Positions 29,643-38,742 of a stretch of DNA of 64,000 bases are shown one piece after another (within the stretch, counting starts at the first letter, position 1; the number at the start of each line of letters is the position of its first letter). The DNA comes from Legionella sp. W10-070 (lineage in GTDB: Bacteria > Pseudomonadota > Gammaproteobacteria > Legionellales > Legionellaceae). The stretch spans positions 1-64,000 of the forward strand of contig NZ_CAAAJC010000005.1 in the NCBI RefSeq assembly GCF_900640175.1, read 5' to 3'. The position numbers and the translations under genes are program-made. The notes under the pieces were generated by a model that was not told the origin of the DNA, searched no databases, and saw nothing but the letters and a program-made list of their open reading frames with translations.

Positions 29643-31652
29643 TCAAGAGGGATTCTTCTCCAAGAGATTCTTGATTCCTGCCAAATGCGATTTTGCCAAT
29701 GCCTTTGACTTAGTCTCGTTTTTTTCATTCGTTTTCCCAAACCATTCCAGGCTGTCTTGCGGGAGTTCATCTAAAAAGCGGCTTGGCTGGCAATCTTGTA
29801 ACTCGCCTGCACGACGACGTTGTCTGGCTAAAGTAAGGCATAATTCTTTTTGAGCACGAGTGATCCCTACATAAGCAAGACGACGCTCTTCTTCTATTTG
29901 CTCTTCTTCGATGCTCACCCGGTGAGGCAGTAATTCCTCTTCCATGCCCACCAGATAAACGTAAGGAAACTCCAAACCTTTCGATGCATGAAGCGTCATT
30001 AATTGCAAAGCTTGCCCATCCTGTTCATCCGCTTGCTCAAGGATGTCAATAAGAATTAATTTGTTGACTACATCATTTAATTGCAATTGCGGATCCTTGG
30101 CAAGCAAACGTCCCACCCATTCCAGTAATTCCCAAACGTTCTCCATCCGCTTTTGTGCTTTATTAGGACTGTCGCATTGCTCATAAAGGTAAGCTTCATA
30201 GCCACTGTCTTCAACCATTTCACGCAGGACTTCGGTAACGGATCCCGCTTCTAATTTTGATTTAATGTTTTCAAGCCAGCATTTAAACTGCTGCAGTGCC
30301 GCACGGGGTTTATCTGCAAGTTGCTCAGCCAATGCAAGGTGATCCGCACAGCGATAAAGGCTCTGCTCCCTTCGTTGGGCATAATTCCCCAACGCATCAA
30401 GGCTTGCTTCGCCAATGCCTCGTTTAGGTGTATTAATCACTCTTAAAAAAGCCGCATCATCCGCCTCATTACAAAGCAACTTTAAATAAGCGAAAACATC
30501 CTTAACCTCTGCACGCGCAAACCACGATTGTCCGCCGCTTAAACGATAAGGGATCCCCTGCTGGCGCAATATTTTTTCAAATACACGCGACTGATGGTTG
30601 CCACGGTATAAAATGGCATAATGGCCATATGATGTGCCATGACGAAGCTTATGACTGATCAAATCAGCAACCACCTGTTCCGCTTCATCATTTTCATCCT
30701 TGCATACCAGAACCCTTAATAATTCCCCCTGCCCTAAATTACTCCACAAATTCTTGCTGAAAAGGTGCGAATTGTTGGCTATTAAATGATTTGCCACCTG
30801 AAGAATCCTGCCGGTAGAACGGTAATTTTGCTCCAGTTTGATTATTTTTAATTGCGGGTAATCTCGCTGTAACTGGCCTAAATTTTCAGGCTTTGCCCCA
30901 CGCCAGGCATAAATTGATTGGTCATCATCACCAACCACCGTAAAACGTGCACGAACCCCTGTCAGCAACTTCACCAGTTGATACTGGCATACATTGGAAT
31001 CCTGGTATTCATCCACGAGTAAATGGCGAATTTTGTTTTGCCAACGTTCAAGCACCTCTGAATGCAGCGTCAGCAAATGAACCGGCAGGCGAATTAAATC
31101 ATCAAAATCAACAGCATTATAAGCCTTTAACGCTTGTTGATAACGCAAATAGAGGGGAGCAGTCTCTTCATGAAAAAGCGTTTCTGCAGTCCGGCCAAGC
31201 ACCTCTTCCGGACTTATCAACTCATTTTTCCAACGTGAAATTTGCTGCTGGATTTGCATCAGGTATTCTTTTTCACCTGCCCTGCCTGCCGGTAAGAAGT
31301 TTCGCAAGAGCTGCAGGCAATCTTCACTGTCAAAAATTGAAAATCCCGGCTTTAAACCACATAAATGCACATCGCGCTTGATAATGCTTAAACCCAGGGT
31401 ATGAAAGGTTGCAACTTTCAAACCACGTCTTGTGTGAGTAGGCAAAATACCGGCCACACGGGCACGCATTTCATTGGCTGCTTTATTAGTAAAGGTAACC
31501 GCACAAACAGAAGAGGCTGTATAGCCACAACGTTCAATAAGGTAGGCTATTTTTTGGGTAATCACTCTGGTTTTGCCGCTACCCGCACCAGCCAATACCA
31601 ACAAAGGGCCATCAATATAATTAACTGCTGCCGTTTGTTGAGGGTTAAGCAT
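29643..31652 (-). CDS. rep: ATP-dependent DNA helicase Rep
   Basis: This superfamily 1A 3'-5' helicase is active at stalled replication forks. The start MLNPQQTAAVNYIDGPLLVL is typical of Rep. Motif I is AGAGSGKTRVI near 23, motif II VDEYQDSN, motif III GDDDQSIYAWRGA, motif IV LEQNYRST, motif V LMTLHASKGLEFPYVYLVG and motif VI VGITRAQKEL. 669 residues. The ATG at 31652 is chosen over an in-frame ATG 14 codons upstream because the conserved protein begins there. UvrD is the alternative, but the length and N-terminus favour Rep. Confidence 0.92.
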   Translation of the reverse strand: MLNPQQTAAVNYIDGPLLVLAGAGSGKTRVITQKIAYLIERCGYTASSVCAVTFTNKAANEMRARVAGILPTHTRRGLKVATFHTLGLSIIKRDVHLCGLKPGFSIFDSEDCLQLLRNFLPAGRAGEKEYLMQIQQQISRWKNELISPEEVLGRTAETLFHEETAPLYLRYQQALKAYNAVDFDDLIRLPVHLLTLHSEVLERWQNKIRHLLVDEYQDSNVCQYQLVKLLTGVRARFTVVGDDDQSIYAWRGAKPENLGQLQRDYPQLKIIKLEQNYRSTGRILQVANHLIANNSHLFSKNLWSNLGQGELLRVLVCKDENDEAEQVVADLISHKLRHGTSYGHYAILYRGNHQSRVFEKILRQQGIPYRLSGGQSWFARAEVKDVFAYLKLLCNEADDAAFLRVINTPKRGIGEASLDALGNYAQRREQSLYRCADHLALAEQLADKPRAALQQFKCWLENIKSKLEAGSVTEVLREMVEDSGYEAYLYEQCDSPNKAQKRMENVWELLEWVGRLLAKDPQLQLNDVVNKLILIDILEQADEQDGQALQLMTLHASKGLEFPYVYLVGMEEELLPHRVSIEEEQIEEERRLAYVGITRAQKELCLTLARQRRRAGELQDCQPSRFLDELPQDSLEWFGKTNEKNETKSKALAKSHLAGIKNLLEKNPS

Positions 31653-31753
31653 ACTTTGATTCCCGCACAAAAAAAGGGCATTATCGCGCGGCAAACCAAG
31701 GCATGCAATCGACTTTATGCTAAAATGGTAATTTGTATTATTAAGGGTTTAAA

Positions 31754-32599
31754 ATGAAAGAAGCCGACTCACTGCAACGATTTATCTTTGAAGAGGCCAG
31801 CATCCGTGGTGAGATTGCCCATTTACAAGAAACTTACCAGACGATTATGGAGCAACGCGCTTATCCTTCCATGGTAAAAAATTTATTGGGTGAGGGATTA
31901 ATCTCCTGCCTGCTTTTAGCCGGAAGCATTAAATTCAAAGGCAACCTGAGCCTGCAATTTCAAGGGGACAAGCGTTTACCCTTGTTACTGGTACAATGTG
32001 ATCACCAACTGCAGATAAGGGCTTTTGCCAAGTATGAAGAAGAGCTCCAAGTGGTTGATTATGCCGATGCTTTTTTAAAAGGACAAATGGTATTAACCAT
32101 TAGCCAAGATAGTCAGACTCAGGCCTATCAAAGCATTGTACCCATCCAATCGACCTCAATGAGCGAAAATTTGATGGATTATTTCGCCCAGTCTGAACAA
32201 ATAGCCACCCGAGTATGGCTGGCTGTAAATGAGGATCGGGCTGCCGGCATGCTCCTGCAGTTAATGCCGGGACAAGACAGTCAGCAGCGAGAACATTTTT
32301 GGGAATACGCAGTCCAGTTAGGCCAAACGGTAAGCGAACATGAATTATTAACGTTGGATAACCAGACATTATTATACCGTCTTTACCATGAAACAGAATT
32401 ACGCCTGTTTGATGCCAGCCCGGTACGTTTTCAATGTCGTTGCAGCGAAGAAAAAATGAAGCAGGTTTTGACTATTCTTGGCGAAGAAGAAGCAAGAAAG
32501 TTACTGCAAGAAGAAGAGGCGATTGAAGTCACTTGCGATTTTTGCAACAAGCAGTACTCCTTTGATCCTATAGACATTACCATGTTGTTTCATAAGTAA
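31754..32599 (+). CDS. hslO: Redox-regulated chaperone Hsp33
   Basis: This oxidation-activated holdase has the zinc-binding redox switch CRC (in FQCRCSEEK) and CDFC 31 residues later, the CXC...CXXC arrangement of Hsp33. Its 281 residues are near the usual 290. It starts MKEADSLQRFIFEEASIRGE, matching the family N-terminus. It is divergent from rep, 101 bp between starts. Confidence 0.93.
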   Translation: MKEADSLQRFIFEEASIRGEIAHLQETYQTIMEQRAYPSMVKNLLGEGLISCLLLAGSIKFKGNLSLQFQGDKRLPLLLVQCDHQLQIRAFAKYEEELQVVDYADAFLKGQMVLTISQDSQTQAYQSIVPIQSTSMSENLMDYFAQSEQIATRVWLAVNEDRAAGMLLQLMPGQDSQQREHFWEYAVQLGQTVSEHELLTLDNQTLLYRLYHETELRLFDASPVRFQCRCSEEKMKQVLTILGEEEARKLLQEEEAIEVTCDFCNKQYSFDPIDITMLFHK

Positions 32600-32620
32600 C
32601 CATACAGCATCAGAGAAAAC

Positions 32621-32641
32621 GCCCCGCAACTTGGCCGGGGC
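32621..32641 (+). terminator. GC-rich hairpin after hslO
   Basis: GCCCCG and CGGGGC pair around a 9-nt loop 21 bp past the hslO stop. No U-run follows, so termination is uncertain. Confidence 0.35.
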
Positions 32642-32755
32642 CAGAGTATTGGGTGTAAAGGGCCGCAATATAACCATTAGAATACATTTAATTGAGGAAA
32701 TGAATGGCATGATGTTTGTATAAAAAATACATCCCTCTTTATTTAGAACAACTCG

Positions 32756-33805
32756 ATGCCAATACTCCTCTTCTTGTGTATATCACTACTATTCAATCCA
32801 CCACTTTTCGCAGAAAAAGCGCATATCATTGCCGTTGGCGATATTCTTTTACACGACCGTTTGCAACAGAAAGGGGGCGATAAAGGATTTGATACCCTAT
32901 GGTCAGCACTGATACCTTATTTAACCCAAGCGGATGTGACCTATGGTAATCTCGAAGGACCGGCTGCAGGAATGATTGACCGACGTGGCAATCTCACCAC
33001 CGATGTAAGGCAGGCCTATACTTCATACCCGATGTTTAATTATCCGCCTTTATTAATCCATGCCTTAAAATCATCCGGTTTTGACATTGTCTCTACTGCT
33101 AACAATCATACATTGGATCGTTTGGCCATAGGGATTGATAAAACGATTGAAGCCTTGCATGCCAACAACCTGGCGTTTACGGGTACAAGACGACAGCATA
33201 GTGAAGATGCCTGGTATGCCACGACTAAAACGGCAACCCTGTCTATAGCCTGGCTGGCATGCACTCAAGATACGAATGGAATTATGGACAGGCACCGACA
33301 AGTGCTCCTTTGCCAGCGCGATAAACAGCAATTGTTAAACCTGGTCAGCGAATTGGCTCAACATCATGATGCAGTTATTGTGACACCCCATTGGGGAATT
33401 GAATACCAAAGCAATCCCAACAAGGCTCAAAGGCAATTGGCTCAAGAGTTAGCCGAGTCCGGCGCATTGGCAGTTTTAGGCTCCCATCCTCACTGTGTGC
33501 AACCTTTTGACTGGTTAACTACAAGCAAGGGTAAAAAAGTGTTTGTTGCTTATTCATTGGGAAATTTTATCTCTAATCAGGGAAGCCTGAAGAATCGCGC
33601 CAGTGGCTTGCTTTCCCTGCACCTGAAAAAACACCATGGCATTACCCTGATTGAGAAAGTGAGTTATCAGCCGACCTATATGGAAAACCGAGGCAATCAG
33701 ATGCATCTTGGCTTGGTACAGTCTAAAAAACATCCGGCTTATCAATGGCTAAAAACCATTATCGGCGAAAATTACCTGACTTTAAATCCCTCGCCAGCCA
33801 GGTAG
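32756..33805 (+). CDS. CapA-family (PgsA-type) metallophosphoesterase-like protein, exported
   Basis: An N-terminal signal peptide (MPILLFLCISLLFNPPLFAE) precedes a CapA domain: AVGDILLHDR, YGNLEGP, STANNHTLDR, TPHWGIEY and LGSHPHCVQPF are the conserved metal-binding segments. The family is named for poly-gamma-glutamate capsule genes, yet lone CapA proteins like this one, without capBC, are widespread and of unknown substrate. 349 residues. No clear ribosome site precedes the ATG. Confidence 0.88.
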   Translation: MPILLFLCISLLFNPPLFAEKAHIIAVGDILLHDRLQQKGGDKGFDTLWSALIPYLTQADVTYGNLEGPAAGMIDRRGNLTTDVRQAYTSYPMFNYPPLLIHALKSSGFDIVSTANNHTLDRLAIGIDKTIEALHANNLAFTGTRRQHSEDAWYATTKTATLSIAWLACTQDTNGIMDRHRQVLLCQRDKQQLLNLVSELAQHHDAVIVTPHWGIEYQSNPNKAQRQLAQELAESGALAVLGSHPHCVQPFDWLTTSKGKKVFVAYSLGNFISNQGSLKNRASGLLSLHLKKHHGITLIEKVSYQPTYMENRGNQMHLGLVQSKKHPAYQWLKTIIGENYLTLNPSPAR

Positions 33806-33815
33806 CAAACAGCAA

Positions 33816-34856
33816 TCATTTGATAGCAGAAAAGCGAAAAGTCTCATGATGCTCTTTCAATGCTTGCCTGCTTAAGTTTTTTCGGTTGGAGAATAAACCA
33901 AGTAACAGGGTTAATTCCACTTTAGCCGAGCTTCCAAAAATACATTCGTCATCCGTGCCAACAACGACAGGCTCGCTGATATCTTCATAAATGCCGGTAG
34001 CCGGATGAGGGCTGTGCTCAAAATGCCAGTTTAACTTATTATGGCAGGAAGGACATACTTCAACAGGTACACCTAATTGAGTGATTTTTCCTTTTTGCTC
34101 TCTGGTTAAGTAGATACAATGTCCTAGCCGAACTTTTCCATGAAAAGGATTATGAGCTGTTTGCGCCTGGGAAATGCGCCATTGTTGAAGAGCCGATAAA
34201 ACGACATCCGAGTCTTGCCGTTCTATTTCAGAATCCGATTCACCCATGTGAATAGCAATGGGAATCTCATTATCGAGAGCCATCAGGATAACTTCTTTTA
34301 AACCCTCACCGGTTAGTGTTCTATGCCCCAATGGATTACCGGAAATATCCAAACCAACTAACAGCTTATTTGGGCTTTTTTTTATTCTTTCAATAAAAAA
34401 TTGGGCATCCTTTAATGTATGTTGTGTTCTATCAAGACTTAATAAGCCAACGGCTTTTTTCTTTGCTATTTGTTCTTTGGCGCTTTTTAAACCGGCTTCA
34501 AAAACATCAATGTATTCACTTTCTGAATGGCCGGCCATTATCTTAGGGGTTGTTCTGATTTCCAGGTATTTAGCCGTTGAGTTACTCACAACATCGATCA
34601 CCCCATTGCTGATATCGGTCAAATCTTGAATAATCTTGTGAATAAGCGCAAATTGCTTCCAGACAAGCGCAATGATATCAGCATTATAACCACTTTCGGG
34701 TTGCTGCTGTGTTTGCCCTAGATATCGATCGCGGACTGCTTCAAATTCCTGGAAAATTTCAAGGCATTGATGTTGTGCAGCAGTTTCTCTTAAAAAAGAG
34801 AGACTAAAGCTGCCATTGAGATGCAAATGCAAATCACTTTTATGAAATTCCGGCAT
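33816..34856 (-). CDS. Adenosine deaminase-like (ADAL-type) amidohydrolase
   Basis: The zinc motif DLHLHLNGS at residues 8-16 has Asn-Gly-Ser as in the ADAL branch (N6-methyl-AMP deaminase) rather than the Asp-Gly of classical Add. The remaining metal and catalytic segments are HMGESDS, LGHCIY and GTDDECIF. 346 residues, full length. AGGATCAAG precedes the ATG. It lies convergent with the capA-like gene, 10 bp apart. It probably deaminates adenosine or N6-modified AMP. Confidence 0.85.
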   Translation of the reverse strand: MPEFHKSDLHLHLNGSFSLSFLRETAAQHQCLEIFQEFEAVRDRYLGQTQQQPESGYNADIIALVWKQFALIHKIIQDLTDISNGVIDVVSNSTAKYLEIRTTPKIMAGHSESEYIDVFEAGLKSAKEQIAKKKAVGLLSLDRTQHTLKDAQFFIERIKKSPNKLLVGLDISGNPLGHRTLTGEGLKEVILMALDNEIPIAIHMGESDSEIERQDSDVVLSALQQWRISQAQTAHNPFHGKVRLGHCIYLTREQKGKITQLGVPVEVCPSCHNKLNWHFEHSPHPATGIYEDISEPVVVGTDDECIFGSSAKVELTLLLGLFSNRKNLSRQALKEHHETFRFSAIK

Positions 34857-34978
34857 GACTTGATCCTGTGGAAAATCGAATAGCTTGAATTAATTGGCGG
34901 TTAATAATACTTTACATATAACCAGTTGAACAGCCCCATTGATAGCTGTCCCTCTGAAGCCAAAGACTTTAGGCATGC

Positions 34979-35473
34979 TCACTGCAGAGGCGAGTTTGGA
35001 TCAGATAAAATAACATTTTCCACTGACGAAACCTGCAGTACCTCACCCCGCATGGCACGTAAGATTTGCTGCAGGGAAAGGAACTGGTCACTCAACTGAA
35101 AATATAACTCGGCAGTTTGGTTGGCATGCAGTTCACTGACAGTAAGATAAGCGGTTTGTCCGATATCGGCAAAATAGTCAAGACTCACCCGCCGTTTTTG
35201 CGCAATGCCTGGAAAAAGCCCGCAAAATAATAAACTCTTGTCGCCAACATCTTTTAATAACTGCACTTGACGCCGGGGATTATGCATCGACTCAAGAAAA
35301 TCAAGCGCAATAACCGATTCAATTAATTTAGGGCCCTGTGAAAAACGCATCAGTAAAAAAACCAGATAACTTTCCGTTGTTTCATTAAGAATTAAATGAG
35401 TGGAGGCTTGAGCCTCATTAACCAATGCATGCCATTGACTGATTTCGGTGGGATGTAAAATCAATCGCTTCAT
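34979..35473 (-). CDS. Conserved-looking hypothetical protein (164 residues)
   Basis: The family was not recognised. It is a soluble protein from MKRLILHPTEISQWHALVNE to ...SDPNSPLQ without signal or membrane segment. The internal ATG at 35473 is chosen over the upstream one because GGGGGATAAT precedes it. It lies downstream of the tubulin-tyrosine-ligase-type gene in the same direction (62 bp gap), so the two may be co-transcribed. Confidence 0.75.
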   Translation of the reverse strand: MKRLILHPTEISQWHALVNEAQASTHLILNETTESYLVFLLMRFSQGPKLIESVIALDFLESMHNPRRQVQLLKDVGDKSLLFCGLFPGIAQKRRVSLDYFADIGQTAYLTVSELHANQTAELYFQLSDQFLSLQQILRAMRGEVLQVSSVENVILSDPNSPLQ

Positions 35474-35535
35474 ATTATCCCCCATCAATTCTTCTGCTTT
35501 ACTGTTAGTTTAGCAAACTACATACCAAAATGATT

Positions 35536-36570
35536 TTAAAGATTACAGACAGGCTTGGCAATTGGCTCAAACTTGTCGTAAGAAATTTCATCTATTGGTT
35601 GCCTATGGGCAATCGGCAAAACAAAACTGCGAATAAACGCTTGCCACAATGCATCATATAAATGCTGTTGCAATGGATGTTCATCACCCACAGGGAAGCA
35701 GGGGCCGTGATTAGCCTCCAATAACCATACTCGCCAATTTTTATCCACCAGAAAATCAAAGCCAAAGATGGCTAATGTCCTTTGCCGGTTGCAGCTAAAA
35801 GCCTGGGGATACTGTTGCCGCAAACCGTTTATCGTTAACTCGGTAATTGCCTTTATTTGCGGATAAAGCTGTGCGAAAAAATCAAAACGCCGCGAAGGAA
35901 TTTGCACGACATTCGCTTCCTCTTGAGATAGATGTTCATTGGTTAGATGAGAGCGTAAGTCAAGGAATTGCTGTGATTGGAAAGGCTGCAGGGCAACGTT
36001 AAAATAACCCTGTGGATAGAGATAAGCCCCGGCATAATTAGTAATAACCACAAACATGCGGATGCTGTATTTATGCCCTTGAGGCGGCCTTAGCAAATGA
36101 GGGTCGGTAAGGTATTGTTGCAAAACATGCTCACCCCCTAGCCTGCCTGCACCGAGGAAATGCCGCTCAATATCGCTGAGCGATTGAAAAATATGAATAT
36201 GATGACCATTATTCAATAAGGCAGGCTTCAAAATCCATACTAATCCCTGGCAAGCATGATTTTCCAGGTAGAATTGGTTCGCTATCTGATTTAACACCAC
36301 AGGCCAATTCAGATCATTAATCGAATAGGTCAGCGGCATCACCTGAGGACAATATCTGCTAACTAATTCAGCCAATAAATGCTTGTATTCCAGACATTGG
36401 CTGGCTCTCAGATCAAATTGTAAATTTCTGTCGCTAAAACCGCTTCGCCAACTAAAGCGGCTTGGTTGCCAGCTTTGCTCTTGCAAATGACGGCATAAAT
36501 TATAATGCGTTGGTGATTGCGATTCATCCAAAGCATACCTTGAGTAAGGAGTTTTTAATAACTTAAGCAT
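35536..36570 (-). CDS. Tubulin-tyrosine-ligase (TTL) family ATP-grasp protein
   Basis: 344 residues with the TTL-domain motifs in order: VWILKPALLNNG (ATP lysine, Lys115), LQQYL (150-154, like the TTL QKYI), HKYSIRMFVV (166-175, with Arg171 of the KxDxR motif; its Asp is Ser here), HLTN at 208-211, and FGFDFLVD...WLLEANHGP with the Mg ligands Glu286 and Asn288. TTL enzymes add amino acids to a protein or peptide carboxylate. The substrate here is unknown; tubulin or another host protein is possible if exported, a bacterial target if not. No clear ribosome site; TTA-rich leader. Confidence 0.82.
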   Translation of the reverse strand: MLKLLKTPYSRYALDESQSPTHYNLCRHLQEQSWQPSRFSWRSGFSDRNLQFDLRASQCLEYKHLLAELVSRYCPQVMPLTYSINDLNWPVVLNQIANQFYLENHACQGLVWILKPALLNNGHHIHIFQSLSDIERHFLGAGRLGGEHVLQQYLTDPHLLRPPQGHKYSIRMFVVITNYAGAYLYPQGYFNVALQPFQSQQFLDLRSHLTNEHLSQEEANVVQIPSRRFDFFAQLYPQIKAITELTINGLRQQYPQAFSCNRQRTLAIFGFDFLVDKNWRVWLLEANHGPCFPVGDEHPLQQHLYDALWQAFIRSFVLPIAHRQPIDEISYDKFEPIAKPVCNL

Positions 36571-36956
36571 TTTTCATAAGGAGCAAACTCTTCCAATTCA
36601 TAGGTGCGATTAAAACTGAAGTTGCTTTTAGTAAAAATACGCTTGTTAGCGCCTTAAAATCTTTAGCAAAACTATGCCAGAAGCTAAATTGACTTTAAAT
36701 TTGCGCCACTCCCCCAATCCAGGCTACCCATTAATTACCACCAACCGCAGTTTTAATCGTACCTCCAGTTCATTAGAGTTAATGATAGTACATAATGGAA
36801 TGAAACAGTACATCAGCATGACACGCCCTAAATCACGCCATTCACTTCGAAACACAGAGAATTATCAAGAATAACACCCTAAATTAGAAAGTCGCTCTTT
36901 TAATCGTACCCATGAACAGCTAAATTAGGGGGTACTGATTATCAATTAGTTAATAC
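36571..36956. other. 386-bp intergenic region with two CTAAATTAG palindromes
   Basis: No convincing gene was seen. CTAAATTAG occurs at 36879-36887 and 36920-36928, 41 bp apart (four helical turns), just upstream of the ClC gene. TTTTAATCGTACC is present twice (about 36751 and 36897). GACACGCCCTA near 36825 resembles a solitary IS5-type end. Confidence 0.4.
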
Positions 36957-38711
36957 ATGACCTTTCAAACAGTAAGTTATCCTAAAAAAGAACCCTTCTC
37001 TCGAAGCTTTGGGAATAGCAGAATGTTTGCCCTTGCCGCCATTGGCGGAATAGTGATCGGTGCCGCTGTCGCTGGCATTCGTGTCGGGGTAGGGTTTATG
37101 CAAACCTTGCTCTTTGGTGTGAATATCAATCTCTATGGCTCCAAGGGCATTATACTCTGGCGAATCATGCCAGTGATGCTGATAGGCGGCCTTCTCCTAG
37201 GCTCACTTTTATATTTTCTTGGTCGCACGGGACGTCTGGCAATCGTTGACCCTGTCGAAGCAAACGCCCTGAAAGGCGGAAAAATGTCACTCCCTGACAG
37301 CCTTATATTGGTAGGGCTTTCCATCATTTCAATTACTATTGGGGGTTCGGTAGGTTTTGAGGCGGCGATGACTCAACTTGGCGCAGGACTATTAAGTTTT
37401 GTGGGGCAACGCCTGAAACTTGCGCGACGTGAACGGCGTATCCTTGTTTCCTGTGGCACCGGCGCAGGATTGACAGCAATTTTTGGAGCCCCGCTTGCCG
37501 GGACGTTCTATGCCCTTGAACTGGTTGTGGGCGGTTATGCCATGCGCGCCTTGTTGCCCACTTTATTGGCAAGCGCGATGAGTAGCCATGTAGTGTATAT
37601 GTTGATTGGCTACCAGCCGCTTTTTCTTGCTTCTGACGTAGGCGCTCCGGCGCTTTGGCATTTTGTTTTAGCGGCTGTAACGGGCATCTCGGCGACCATT
37701 ATTGGTATTGCCGTCATGCATGGTACAACAAGTTTTGAAAAACTCTTAGCCTTTACACGGACGCCTATCCTCTCAAGACCGGTCATAGGCGGCCTGATTC
37801 TTGGCTTAATTTCATTAGCAGTCCCTGAAGTCATGGGACCAGGTCATCATAATATTATTGAAATTCTCACCGGCTATGATCTGATAACAACCATGGCAAT
37901 TATGTTAATTGCAAAGATGGCTGCGTCCATTGTCTGTGTGGGTTCCGGATTTCGTGGAGGCTTGTTTTCTGCCTCACTGTTCCTGGGCGCCGCACTTGGA
38001 TATATTATCCATGATCTTATTCTTATCCCTGTTTTTGGCCATACTGTACCACTTGATTTGGCGGTTGTTGCCGGTATGGCCGCAGTAACGACGTCAATCA
38101 TCGGCACACCGATTGCTATTGTATTACTCATGGTGGAAACAGCCGGCTTGCAAATTGGCGTAGTGACCACAGCAATCACCGTAATTATTGCCAGCTACCT
38201 CACCCGTTACTGGTTTGGTTATTCCTTTTCAACCTGGCGATTTCATATTCGGGGCAATGACCTCTTAGGACCCAGAGACATTGGCCGTTTGCGGGATTTA
38301 AAATTTTCTGATGTCCCTCTTACTAACCCACCACGTCTGCTGGTAGAAATGCCTCCCGATGCGGCGGTAAAAGAAGCTGTGGAAACAGAAACATCTATCG
38401 TGGCAATAGAAGAAAGAAATGGGCGTTTTCTTGGGCTGATTTCATGCCAACAACTCATAGAAGCCGTTACTGAGACACCGCCGCTGCCACTTTGTAATCT
38501 TGCCCAAAAACCATCCCTCTGCGTGTATCTAAACGAGTCATTAATAAAATATATCGAAACCATTGGAACAAACGGGAGTGGCGATATAGCCGTTTTGGAT
38601 AAAGAAGAGCGTTTGCTTGGTCTAGCCTCGGAAGCGGCAGTACTGCATCGCTATTTAATGGAGATCCTCGCAGCCGATCGGGACGATGCCATTCAAATTA
38701 TTAATAAATAA
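36957..38711 (+). CDS. ClC-family chloride channel/transporter with CBS-like C-terminus
   Basis: 584 residues. A membrane domain of about 420 residues has the ClC selectivity motifs in diverged form: SVGFEAAMTQ (GREGP region, gating Glu135 kept), IFGAPLAGTFYALE, and GSGFRGGLFSASLFLGAALG. A cytoplasmic tail of about 150 residues resembles a CBS pair (ETSIVAIEERNGRFLGLISC ... DIAVLDKEERLLGLASEAA). The position of the transporter proton glutamate (E. coli Glu203) is Leu189. No Shine-Dalgarno sequence is close to the ATG. Confidence 0.88.
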   Translation: MTFQTVSYPKKEPFSRSFGNSRMFALAAIGGIVIGAAVAGIRVGVGFMQTLLFGVNINLYGSKGIILWRIMPVMLIGGLLLGSLLYFLGRTGRLAIVDPVEANALKGGKMSLPDSLILVGLSIISITIGGSVGFEAAMTQLGAGLLSFVGQRLKLARRERRILVSCGTGAGLTAIFGAPLAGTFYALELVVGGYAMRALLPTLLASAMSSHVVYMLIGYQPLFLASDVGAPALWHFVLAAVTGISATIIGIAVMHGTTSFEKLLAFTRTPILSRPVIGGLILGLISLAVPEVMGPGHHNIIEILTGYDLITTMAIMLIAKMAASIVCVGSGFRGGLFSASLFLGAALGYIIHDLILIPVFGHTVPLDLAVVAGMAAVTTSIIGTPIAIVLLMVETAGLQIGVVTTAITVIIASYLTRYWFGYSFSTWRFHIRGNDLLGPRDIGRLRDLKFSDVPLTNPPRLLVEMPPDAAVKEAVETETSIVAIEERNGRFLGLISCQQLIEAVTETPPLPLCNLAQKPSLCVYLNESLIKYIETIGTNGSGDIAVLDKEERLLGLASEAAVLHRYLMEILAADRDDAIQIINK

Positions 38712-38742
38712 GCGCGGGTTCAAGTCGCTCCATACAAAGCAA

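Noticed and set aside
36674-36874. 66-codon open frame on the plus strand before the ClC gene
   Set aside because: No ribosome site, composition unlike a protein (Ser/Arg/Asn-rich, no hydrophobic core), and it overlaps repeat-like sequence; treated as chance.
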